Part shown: piece after piece, positions 10,043 to 21,100 of the stretch | Position numbering within the stretch: the first letter of the stretch is position 1 | Layout: each line of letters opens with the position of its first letter | Assembly: GCA_004335635.1 (NCBI GenBank) | Contig: QAXH01004224.1 | Location: forward strand, 33,439 to 73,750 | Source: Chloromonas sp. AAM2 | Lineage: Eukaryota; Chlorophyta; Chlorophyceae; Chlamydomonadales; Chlamydomonadaceae | Direction: 5' to 3' | DNA length: 40,312 bases | Notes under the pieces: model-generated | The model's database searches: none | Seen by the model: only the letters and a program-made list of their open reading frames with translations | What the model was told of the DNA's origin: nothing | Made by a program: the position numbers and the translations under genes

Positions 10043-10047
10043 TTACA
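10043..10047 (-). terminator. Candidate poly(A) signal TGTAA for WDR83
   Basis: TGTAA is the usual poly(A) signal of green algae. This copy reads on the minus strand (TTACA on plus) downstream of the WDR83 stop codon. Assignment is by position only. Confidence 0.35.
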
Positions 10048-10162
10048 GGGCAAAGGTTAGATTGGGTCTGTCTTCTGCAATGCTCTGTTGTTGGCAAGTG
10101 CGGGCGTATCATTGCGGTGTGGTTGATTGGGAGGCATTCATTCACATAGGCTCGGATAAACC

Positions 10163-10167
10163 TGTAA
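10163..10167 (+). terminator. Candidate poly(A) signal TGTAA for the HMG gene
   Basis: This is the first plus-strand TGTAA after the HMG stop at 9639, implying a 3' UTR of roughly 530-550 nt, a length ordinary for green algae. Assignment is by position only. Confidence 0.35.
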
Positions 10168-10527
10168 GTACGTCTGTGTTGTTGAGGCGACCAAGGCGCA
10201 ACTGATGGATACTCAAAGACACAGTAAAGTGTATGTGTCCTGCATTGAAACAACATGTATACACATCACACATCTGTGTCGCCTGCCACCCACAGTCAGG
10301 GCTGGGGACTTCACCAGCTTGCCAAAATCGCAAAACCTGTCCTTTTGGAAGGTGTAGTATGGAAGCTGGCTCAAGGCAGTCACTCACAACACTGCTCTGG
10401 CCAGACAAACCAACGCATCCAACCTTGGGAGATAGCTTGTGCAGCGTCCAAAACAGAGTGCATGAGTTTGCCTTCAGTGCCCATGCTCAACAGAGGTCCG
10501 GCTGCAACCTATGACAACAGCAGGGGG

Positions 10528-12836
10528 CTACGCAGGCTGTGTGCCCCAGATTTTGACCACCCCATCCAAGGAGCTGGTCAAAAGCTGGGTCCCTTCTGGA
10601 TGCAAGGACATGGAGCACACCACACCCGTGTGAGCCTGCAAGCTGTGCACAATAGTGCTTTCCACCAGGTCCCAAAACATGACCTCGCCTGCAAACATCA
10701 TACAAGCGGGAGGACAAGTGTTGGGCCTGGTGCACAATGATCGCTCAAGGCAACTGCATCAGGCCACAGGCATAGTGTCGAAACAGAGGCACCTAGCCCT
10801 TGACAAGGCAATGCTGGACCCATAAATCTCTTGATTACAGTCACCTGTTTCTGAACTTCCCACGACATGTGCATCACTTGGCGTCAAACAACAGTCCATC
10901 CTGACGTTCTCATGCACGTGGCCACGGTAGGACGCCAGCAGCTGGCCTGAAGCCTTGTCCAAGAGCCTGAGAGTGGAGTCCAGGCAGGCCGCCAGCAGGC
11001 ACAGCCCGTCATGTGACACGTTGACACACGTGACTGCATGGTGGAGTTCGTCCACGTACATGCGGCCCATGCGCACATCAAAGCGTCGTAAGGTCCCGTC
11101 AACGCTGCTGGCAGTGATTTCCCAGCCGTGGACAACCACAGACGTCACACTGTCCTGCAGTGTGTGAGGTGTACGGAACACGTACGTTCTTCTGGCAGTG
11201 TTAAAGAGGGCAAGGCCACCTGACTGAAGCACCTTCCTGTTCTCAGACTTGAGTATACGCTAAGATATTCGCTTATCATGCCCAAAAGGCCTCATAACAA
11301 CTGAACCCTTGCGTGATTCGCCTCTGCGCAGTTGGAGAACAAACTGGCAAAGGACTCTGTCACTGGATTGGCCCAAGCACTTGATAGCCCATCTTCACTG
11401 CACCATAAACGCAACAACCGCGCCCACACCCCACCTTGAATGCCTTCATGACTTGCATTGCATCCGTTGAGCGTGACTTGCAGTCCCAGATCTTGACGCT
11501 CTGGTCGTAGCCAGCCGTCACAAGCAGATCGCCTTCTGCGGCAAACTTGACCTGTGTCAGGCCCAGGCGTGTCAGGCCCGGATGAGGTGTCATTTCAGGA
11601 CCCCAGATTACAGCCCAAGCCATTGCACAAACAAGTGGAACCCTGGCCGCATACATATCCAAATGATGGAGTATGTCAGGACACGTTCTTGATCACCATG
11701 CCACACTCAAACTCAACATGTTCATGCTGAATGATGCACAGATGCCTTGCCCTGACGCACCGCATTGATGGCACTGTCGTGGCCACGAAGCTTCCGAATA
11801 AACGCTCCTGAGGCAACGTCCCAAATGAACACCTGCACAAAGAGGCAGGCATGGCTGATGGGTTGTAGCCAGGGTTCCAATAAAACAGCTAGAAGAACAA
11901 CTTCTGTGCCTGTTGAGCTTCCAAACGGCCATTCATCTGACTTCCTGAACAATTAACCTGCCTCAAACCCCAAATCTCATCACCAATTCAGGATCTGTGA
12001 GAATAGCACTGCCCCTGCAGAACTCCCTAGTACGAAACATCCGTTCTCAATGTTCATGCCGCCTTCAAGCACAAACTGCCTGCCCTAGTCCTCACAGAGC
12101 AGCCAGTAGCATAAACCAAGTCAACCAACTGCTGATAGTCAGGTCACATCACAAAGCTGGGCACCCTAGTCAATCTGGTTCAAGTCGGACGTCCCCGAAC
12201 GGTGAAATCACAGCCCAAACTGAGACTCTAGACGTAATCCCCCTGCAGTTATTCCGTAACGTCCCAACCCATTCCTGAAAGCAGTACCTGTTTGTCTCCG
12301 CCAACAGAGGCAAATCTGCTGTTATCCTGGGACACAGCCACGTCCCGGACCTCGTAGCCATGGCCGTTATACGTCTTGACTAGCGTACCCTTGTGGGGGT
12401 TCCATAGGCAGATCTTCCTGTCCTGCGGATGAAGAAGTGTCTGCGATTCAACACAAAAGCTGCTGGACAGCACAAAGCTGTGCTTGTTATTGTAAGTAGC
12501 TTTCCTAGCTGCTCAGCCTCTTGTGCGAACACAGAACACAGCCATAAGATGCCAATTGCAAGTTGCTTGTTCTGCCCCACACCTGCCTCCGACGCCTTTG
12601 AAACATGCGCGGCACACCCACCAGCAAGTCAGGACATCGACTGCAACAGCGTGCCACAGCAGTTAGCCCCTCTGTACCTTGCCACATGTCAGACAGTACG
12701 TCCCCTGTTCGTTGTAGCGCACGGCTAGCACAGGCCCTTCATGCTGATCCTTGAGCTGCCGAAGCTCATGGGTGGGCAGGCTACTCCCAGGATCCTTCTT
12801 GTCCTCGTAGTCCTCTGGCAATCCTGGGTACTGCAT
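10528..12836 (-). CDS. WDR83: WDR83/MORG1-type WD40 scaffold protein
   Basis: Six exons: 12836-12678, 12422-12288, 11832-11761, 11551-11435, 11154-10845, 10688-10528; phases agree; 317 residues, against about 315 in human WDR83. Blades are visible in order: GPVLAVRYNEQGTYCLTCG with ICLWNPHKGTLVKTYNGHG; YEVRDVAVSQDNS with VFIWDVASGAFIRKLRGH; VKFAAEGDLLVTAGYDQ with IWDCKSRS; a strand block with SSVDGTLRRFDVRMG; AVTCVNVSHDG with LDSTLRLLDKASGQLL; MDCCLTPSDAHVVG with MFWDLVESTIV; and SMSLHPEGTQLLT with VKIWG. DSTLRLLDK, RRFDVRMG and WNPHKGTL are diagnostic for this family rather than generic WD40. WDR83 scaffolds ERK signalling in animals and is a spliceosome (C-complex) component, so it probably acts in nucleus and cytosol. 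ATG 12836 is the only start giving a family-like N-terminus; a TGCAG just upstream (about 12857) suggests a 5' UTR intron. Confidence 0.93.
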
Positions 12837-13147
12837 GCACTGGCTTGGCTGGTGTGGCTGCAGGTGAATGATTGCACGTCAGGTTAGGTCACCAGCCCAC
12901 AAAACCAAAAAATAACTTCACGGAAGCTGAAGGGAAACACCAAAAAGAACCCATCCACTCTGAAGTAACCGATCACGTGACCGCTGCCAAAGCGCCCGAA
13001 GTCTGAATGGCTAGGCAGGGAACTGTTACGTCATTCAGCATCTTCGCTGCATGGCAAGGTGGCGTGTCTTAAGATGCAAGCCCTTGAGAAACGTTTAGAC
13101 AGGACTTTGGGCTCCTGTCTGGCTGCCTTGCGGCTGGCATTCGCGTC
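12837..13147. promoter_or_regulatory. Divergent intergenic region between WDR83 and the giant TRM/CEP350-like gene
   Basis: The two start codons are 311 bp apart, head to head. A minus-strand TGCAG acceptor about 20 nt before the WDR83 ATG suggests that part of this region is a WDR83 5' UTR intron, so the true promoter may be shorter. No TATA box is evident. Confidence 0.5.
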
Positions 13148-15146
13148 ATGAGCTCTCTTCGTGACTTTCAAATCCTGGACAGCCGGCCAGGCGGGAGCAC
13201 GTCAGGTGCGGGTGACTTGACGATTGACCTCCACCTTGCGACCCTAGGGCTCACGATCCAGGTCAATGATTTTGCTACTCTGCGTGCCCAGGCTACGGCT
13301 CTCAAACCAGGTCAGGCCATGTCAGGTTGTCACGCGAATTGGATGGCTCTCCAAGTCAAAACAACAGTGCTGGAGGTGCGAGCGCGCAAAACGTCAGCCC
13401 AGCCCAGCAACAACAGCTTGCGACCAAAATGCCCCATGCAGGCCCGCAGCAAACAGCAGGTATGCAGTCTCTTAATCCACACCATTGCATTGCTGCCTGT
13501 ATGTTGCCTGTCGCCATCCAGGGGGCGGCATGTCAGGGTCCCAGGCAGGGGCACCACAAAGCAGCGTGGGCAAAGCACTTGCTGGTGGCCATGCACTGCG
13601 GTCAGCTCAAGCCAGCAGGTCTGCCAGGAGCACCGGCAATGACCAGCCGCCAGCCTCAAGCAGCAGGGCACACCGAGGTAGCAGCAACCCTGACATGACG
13701 AGCAGGCCTGGAAGAGGGTCCAGCCATGACCTCTTGGCAGACATAGCGCTCAATGTTGAGTTCATGCAACTCGTGGCCAAGCATGCGCCCTTGGAACTTG
13801 GGCTGCTATCCCGTCGGCAACAGACTGCCAACCCTCCTGCCTCGCCAGACAGCGACCAGCACAACTTCGCTACTGCCCACAACCAGTTGCGCAGCACTTC
13901 AAACGCAGCGAGCCAGGTTGCTACTTCTGCCCAGCATGGCAGGCTTCAAAGTGCAGTCCATCCCAAGGGGGGTACTTCAGCCAGCCGAGGGGCTGGTGGT
14001 GGTGCTGCTCAGCCCAGTAGGCCTGAGTATCATGTGCGGTCTGAGCCTGCAAGGACTGCACCATCTGTGGATGTTGCAGCTGCTGTTCGCGGACATGTCA
14101 AGCCAGACAGCAAGGTAGGGTGCATCCTAAATAGGATGTCAGAAACCGACATAGTCACGATGCAAGGAACCAAACAACCGTGCCTTCAAGAATGACCTGT
14201 AAGATAGGGAGTTGGCTGTGTGGGAATGGGTTGTCAGAGTTCAAGACTGGGCAGGCAATGGGTGTGGGAAAGGGAGCGAGGATTGGCAATTGCACAGGGA
14301 CTTTAGAATGAAATGAAGAGTGCCAAGTAGGAGCAGAGGCCACTCCGAACAAACTGTCATTGATTTCCTGGAATTGAGCAGCTGGTGAGAGTGAGTATGG
14401 CAACTGTGGAGCGGAGCAGGAGCCGAGGCAGCCCCAGGGAAGCCTTGTATTGTCTGCACACAGCTACCACCCATGTCAGCCATCTCAGGCCACTGTACCA
14501 TTGCCTATTGCATTGATGCTCAACTGCTTGGAATGGAAGCTCGGGTGTACCGCTTGTGAACCGCCCACCCTGCCCTGCTCTGCTCTCCTTGCAGCTGCTG
14601 CCCAACCCTGTCAACCAGGAGCGTGCATTGGCCCACCACCGGGCCCTAGCGACTGCAAGCGTGGCGGGACAGTCACGTCAGCAGGCAAGTGACTCACACA
14701 AGGAGCGTGCGCACAGGGGTGTGCCAACTGCTACTGGTGATCATGCATTGGCTTGGCACAGCTGAACATACCAGTCACATACGGTGCTCAAGTAAACGCA
14801 GACACGATCAAGCTCTCACCAGCTATCCACTGCCCACAATATTAGGACGGGTAACTTGATACCCTGGGGGCGTCGACACAATGGAAAGAGCATCTGCACA
14901 TGCTCAGAGCATCAAGACTCTCATGCCACGAAGTTTGTCAGCGATTTCCTGTCTAGCAGGATAACATCATGTCCTGTCGCCTGTCAGCTGTTGAAAGCGC
15001 GTCTCATGCTCCCCGCCCCGCAGGCCAGTGTGCATGGCAAGGTCCACACGCACGCCGCTGAGGCTGAGAGGGCGCAGCTGGAGGCTGCGGTGCAGGCAGC
15101 CACTCAGATAGCCAAGGAGGACTCGCAGGCGGTGGTGCCACTCGTG
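13148..15146 (+). other. Giant gene, exons 1-5: disordered N-terminus
   Basis: Exons 13148-13205, 13292-13459, 13522-14114, 14595-14684, 15024-15146. The protein starts MSSLRDFQILDSRPGG and runs through Gln/Ser/Gly-rich sequence with one predicted helix (DLLADIALNVEFMQLVAKHA). Exon 4 ends in a GC donor (CAG then GCAAGT), a GC-AG intron. Exon 5 is a charged helix (AERAQLEAAVQAATQIAKED). The exon 1/2 junction uses a weak GTGCGG donor; an alternative start in exon 2 is possible. Confidence 0.65.
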
Positions 15147-18100
15147 GTAGGCTGGGAGGGAGCGTTCAGATGGCAGACCAGGGAGGCGCTATGCATAACA
15201 CGCTCAGCAATGAATTCACAGTGGCTGCTGTTTGGACTCGGTGGCACAGGTTCTCCGATCGGTCCGTGGGTGTAGAGCCGACCGCACTGACCCTAGTTCT
15301 GGGCTGTGAATATCAGACATGGCAAACAATACCTCAATCTTGTATCCATCCTGAGCTTATTTCCGATGCAGCGAGTCGTTGGGTCGGCATCAAGGATTGT
15401 GGGATCGGTATCAAGGGTTCACGCCAACAAAGCGGAGGGGTCGCGCCATGAGTTTGATCAGTCATGCACGTATGTCAGCGGATGTCTGCTGTGTGTGCTC
15501 CACCCTGATTCGGCTGACCCAACCTTACGCAGGCACCTCCTGCACCCAAGACAAAACCCAGCAAGCTATCCACCACCAAGCCCCCCACCACCAACCCCAT
15601 CCCAGCCGCCAAGCCTGAGCCCAGCCCACCACCCTCCACCTCTGCCCAGCCCAAAGTTCGCAAGGAGGGGCGGGACTACATGCGCCCCTGGACCGCCAAC
15701 ATGGTGAAGGCGGGGACACAGCCGGAGCTCTTGGCCCCCCTGGCCCTGCTTGGCCCAGCGGGGCTTGCAAGCGGGCAGCAGGTCAGTTCAGTAGCTCTGA
15801 CTTCAGCGCCACTGTGGCTTGGCATGTTTGCCAGCGCTGGCTCCTGATTGCTGCATGCTCTAGCAAACCAACCGGTGCGCTGAAGTCTCACTGCTTGGTC
15901 TCAGATACTGGTGCACAAGGCTGCATGAGACGTTTGAGCACATCAGCAGCTGCGCAAGTCCCTGACGCTTTGTCTCACTGTTGCAGGGTGCGCCTGCAGA
16001 CCCATCAGCCGCTGTGCCCCTGCTGGCCTATGCCCCGGAGGATGTGCCTGTGATGCTCCAGGACGTGCCTCTGGGCATGGCTGGTGTGCGGGCAGTGAGC
16101 CCTGGCGTCACTAGGACGGATAAACTGGACCCAGAGGAACATGCAAGGCTACAGGTACGTCCTGGTTGTGGCAATTTGCAGGCTCAGCTTGAGAGTAGCG
16201 CAGGGCAGAGTTGACTCCGGTGCGGTGCAGAAGGCGCAGGAGGAGCGGTGTAGTTTGTAACCCTCAACTGCGTGCCTTACAACTGTGCGTTTGCAGCAAT
16301 TCATGGAGCGAAAGCGTCTGGAAGTTCAGCAGCGGCTGCGGGAGGAGGCGGAGAGGGCAGCAACCCTGCGCTTGCGACCCCTGGAGCACAAGCGAGCCGA
16401 GTCTGCACGTGCACGGGAGGTGGGGCGAATTCATATGTTGCCTCCAAACAAATGCAAACACCTTCAAATGCCAGGTCTTGCATTCATTCACGCCTTGGCC
16501 TGGCCACATGCAGTGCTTTTTGCTTGTTAGGCCTTCCTAGTTTCATCATGATCGTCTACAGGAAGTACGGCGCAATGCGATGGAGCGAGAAGGTCCTCCT
16601 GCACCACGCGTACGCAAGGCATGGGTGGACGTCGATGTCACCCAGGCCTTGGACGCATTCCCGGCGCGGCGTTGCATCGCAAGCCCCGCTCATGCCCGCT
16701 CCCGAGGCCGTGGGGTGGGTGGCAGAGCCAGCGCTCGTCCGGCAATTACCGACGACTGGGATGCGGATGAGCCGGACGTGGACGCTGTGTCTGTGAGGGC
16801 TCAGCCCAACCGCACGGGTCCTGGGTTGCAGAAAGAGCTGCGCGGCGCAAAGTTCCGTGTGGTCTCCGGTCGCTTGGCATACGGCGCCGCAGATGAGGAT
16901 GACATGGCGAGCGAGTATGGTGCAGCGTCACAGGTGTGTCAAGAGAACTTCCGAGCTGAAGGCACAGGGGTGGGTTTCCAAGTATCATCGGCACATGATC
17001 ATCACCTCAACTGAGCACGGCTCGCAATGCACAGTTGAGGTTTGTTGCGATGTCAATCATCATCGTCAGCCTGATTGTGCATGGCCTGCATTGCGCAAGC
17101 GAAGATTGTTCACTACTTGTAATTAAAGGGTCGCCTCACCTGGCTGCAGGTGATTCGCGTTCGCGATCCCTCTCGTCCAAGGTCGCAGCCGATCCGCTCA
17201 CCACCCCGGGCGCAGCCGCCGTCACAGGCCAACGACGCTTTGCGCAGGGTGGGTGCAGGCATGGGCGCAACGGATGCAACGCTATCACACTGTAGCTCTT
17301 GCTACTTGGGTGCGCTGTGTGGCCTGATGTAGTCTCCACTGCACGCCATGCACACACAATGTGGTCTCCAAAATACATACCAGTTTCGACACATCACTTG
17401 CAAGCCCTTAGTTAGGTGTATATTTGTGCATTGTGCGCACAGGCTGTTTCCCCGGGTGCCAGGGCTGCTGGCGACACGCGCCATGTGGATGTGCTCACAA
17501 GGCGTACGGCTGCCCTGGAGTATGCTGCACGAGTGAGACAGATGCAGCTCGAGCAGCTACAGGCACAACAGGAGACTGCCAGGTATGTGGGTCAGTGCAT
17601 TGTGTCTCGTGATGCAACAAAGTACACTACAACCTGATGCGTGTTTGATATCCTTTTAGATTGCATGCGATCAAGTTTGTTTGCCTGGATACCCGAGTAA
17701 GCCTGGCCCCAGGCATGTTTGCAAGAATATAAGTGTTTTATAACTGGTTTTTGGATTGTCTCACATAGGAACGTAGCCATTCTGTGTCTCAACATTGGAA
17801 TCTCACATCAAAACGGCCGATCAAAATTACCAATGAGCATACATAACCCTGATGAGCATACAGTGCTCTTGTTTTCTTGGTCATGGCAGCCACTGTTCCC
17901 AGATAGAATAGGAATCCATCAGAGAAGTTCCTGGTATTCACTCTCAACCAGAAATTAATGGCAATGCAGTACAAAAGTACAAAGTCACTTCGATTGTCTG
18001 CTTGTGTGCAGGAACAAGCTGCGCATGTTGCGCAAAGCCCGTGGCCGTGGCAAGCCCACCAAGCCCGTCCCAGGCACCACCGCAGCCCTCGCCGCCACCC

Positions 18101-21100
18101 TCTTTCCCCGCGCGGCTATCACCAACCACACAGCATCCCAACGCGCCAAGAAACGCCGCCCCGCCGATGCTGCACCCACTAACGACGCTCTTGCCGCGGC
18201 AAAGGCCTCCCGTAAAGCGGCCACTGGCGCAGCAGCCCGTGCTGTTGGTGCAGATGCACGGGAGGACGGGCCCAGTGAGGGGGCGGTGGCTGCCCTGAAA
18301 GCAATCGTGCTGCAGTTGAACGGGCGCATTCAGGACCTTCAGCGGGAGGCGGCGGAGGAGCGGGCGGGGCTGGGGGCAGTGGCGGCCGGGCCGAGGGTGG
18401 CGTGGGGGCAGCCCGTGCAGGAGGGCGGGCCGCAGCAGTACGTGATGCCGCCCAGGTGGGTGGCAGGAAGTGTGTGGCCCATGTCAGGCCGACTGCACAC
18501 CGCAAAGGCCAATCACCTTGAGCAGTCAGCTCACAGACAGATCCCATGGACTTGTGGAGATTGGTGTGACAAGGAGAGCAGCCGTGTGTATGGCATGTCA
18601 GACTGAGTTGATGGCGCATGAAGAAAATCAGGTTCAAATCTTCTGCTGGTTCCATGGAGTTGTGGTTGGTGCGGCGCTGCATTTGTAGGCTCTGCGCTCT
18701 GCTGTGCGTTGGCATCATGCTGTGTGCTTACTTTTTTGTTTTCAAACATATCCTGATATGCAGGTATCCAGCAGTGCCTTTGGAAGACATGGAGATGGAC
18801 AGCGCTTCCATGGCGCAATGGCAGCAGCACAGCAGTGCACATGCAGGCCAGCTTCCCTTCAGCATGCCAGTGGCCATGCACAGCACACACACCACACAAG
18901 GTGGAAATCAGTCTGCAAGCTATGCTGAGCAGGGTGTGGACGCTGGGCATGAGGATAAGCAAAGGGCAGGGTCAGGCCCCAGCCGGCAGCTGGGCGGCAG
19001 CTCAGGCGGTGCCTATTCAGGCTCGGTAGCCAAGCTAGGCAACGACAGCCCTGACAAGCTGATGCTGATGAAGAAACCGCGCCTGTCAGCTGAACAAAGC
19101 CAGGTGGGTGAAAGCATGCGACTGCATGCTGAACACTGAGGATGAGCTCAACCCAGCACAGCACAGCGCACAAACACAGTACTGTGGGCTGCGTATGCTG
19201 GGCAGCACCGCAGAAGGATTTGAAGCCTTGGTGCAATTGACATCTGTCACAAGCCTGGCACACAATTCATCCAATTTCCATGAGCCTGGCATATGATACA
19301 TCGCCTCATGTCTTGTCCACTGGCAGGTTGACCCTGCTGCGCTGCCCCGACCCTCTCGCATCCCCGCCATCCACGTGCCCACATCCGCCCGCCACGCCAT
19401 ACCGGACCCCAACGCGCCCTTCACCGCCTGGGACGCCACCCGCACGCAGGGGCAAGGAGCGGAGGACCAGGAAGATGATGATGGTGATAGTGAAGGCAGA
19501 GGCTTCAGCCGGGATCGGGAGAGGGGCAGGTTGAACCAAGATGGTGTCAGAAGCCACAGGTGCGGCACGTGCTCCTATGGGTAACCAAGGTTGTTTGGTG
19601 CCTAGTTAGGTCATGGGCTGAGTTACGGGCCGAAGATGGCAGCAGGCCTGTGTAGTGCATTGTCTGCAATTGCTTAAAACCATGGCCAAATTGTGTGGGC
19701 CATCAGAGGGCTGTACGATTGTCTGGTGCACAGTCAAGGCACTGGAATGTAGTAGGGTGGCTGCAGGCCTAGTTAGTGCACTTACCTACAGTTGCTGAAA
19801 GCGATGCCTAATATGATCTTGTTGCCATGCAGGCGGTCAAAAGGAGCGGGCAGTCAGAGTAGCAGCAGCACGAGCTCAGTCTCATCCCGTGAAAACGTGC
19901 ACACCTTTGAAGATCTCCAAGCCATGATGGCAGTTGACATGCCTGAACAACAACCACCGCCGACACAAGCCCACAGGAACACCTTGGACAGCCGGAATCA
20001 AACCTTGGACGACCGTGATCACACCTTGGACGGGTCATCATCGGAGGATGAGCATATGCGGGGCTACGTCCAAGGGCCAGCGATGCTTACTAGTACAGCC
20101 ATGCTTCACAATCCTGACCCCAAAGCTCCACACCCCGATCCAAGGGGGTCACACCTGGCCTCCACCAGCACCTACCCTACAGCTGCAGTGGCTGCTTCCT
20201 CTGTGCGTGAGCGTGGCTCAAGGGAGGATGCACCAGGAGGTGCCAGGAACATGCAGCAAATGGCCCAAGGAAGGCACCACGATGATCGGACACGGTAAGA
20301 GCGGCCCAACTTATCAGGCCATTGCCAGGAAGGGTCTGAGTGTTCTGTGCCACACAGGTGTTGAATATCCGTTGCACAGTGCGTGGCCTGCCGTTTACAT
20401 TTGGATTGGAAGCCTTCGGCGCAGGCACATCCAGTTCAGCAATGGCAAACCACATGTAACGGCATCCTGCCACATCATGCTGCATGGCAAAATGAGCAAG
20501 GTAAGCTGCGCTGAGCACAAGTTCAAAGGTATGATATATGTTGCTCCACCTGTGCTTGGCAGGTATGAGGACGTGCGAGCGAGCCTCCCGCTGGCCGGCG
20601 TTGACAGCCCGCCGCTGTCACCCGGCAGTGACCTGCTGCAGCTGCGGCGGGTGCGGGATCGCGCCCTGGCCCCNNNNNNNNNNNNNNNNNNNNNNNNNNN
20701 NNNNNNNNNNNNNNNNNNNNNNNNNNNNNNNNNNNNNNNNNNNNNNNNNNNNNNNNNNNNNNNNNNNCGGGCGCTGCAAGAAGCCGCGGAACGGGAACGT
20801 CTGTTGCGGGAACCCTGGCAGCAAAACGCCCACGCCCACGATGCCGCACGCACAACCAACGCGTCGTCTATACACATGGGAATGACGCCGGCGCTGGGCT
20901 GGGTGGGGTCGAGTGGGCCTGGTGTGGCTCAGGAACAGCCCTGGCTGGGGCTGCAAGGAGCGATGGTGCCAATGCAGCCTGTGGCCAATGCACAGGTGGT
21001 GCAAGCCACGTGGCAGCCCATGGGACGCATGCCACCACCACAGAGACAAGGTGAGCCCGGCTGTTCCGCAACCATTGGCAGGATCAGGAATGCAATTTCG

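Larger units (their letters stand above)
9640..10527. other. Convergent 3' ends of the HMG and WDR83 genes
   Basis: No coding exon is supported. TGTAA at 10163-10167 on the plus strand is the first such signal after the HMG stop. TGTAA on the minus strand at 10047-10043 lies about 480 nt after the WDR83 stop. If both are used, the two 3' UTRs overlap by about 120-150 nt. Confidence 0.4.
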
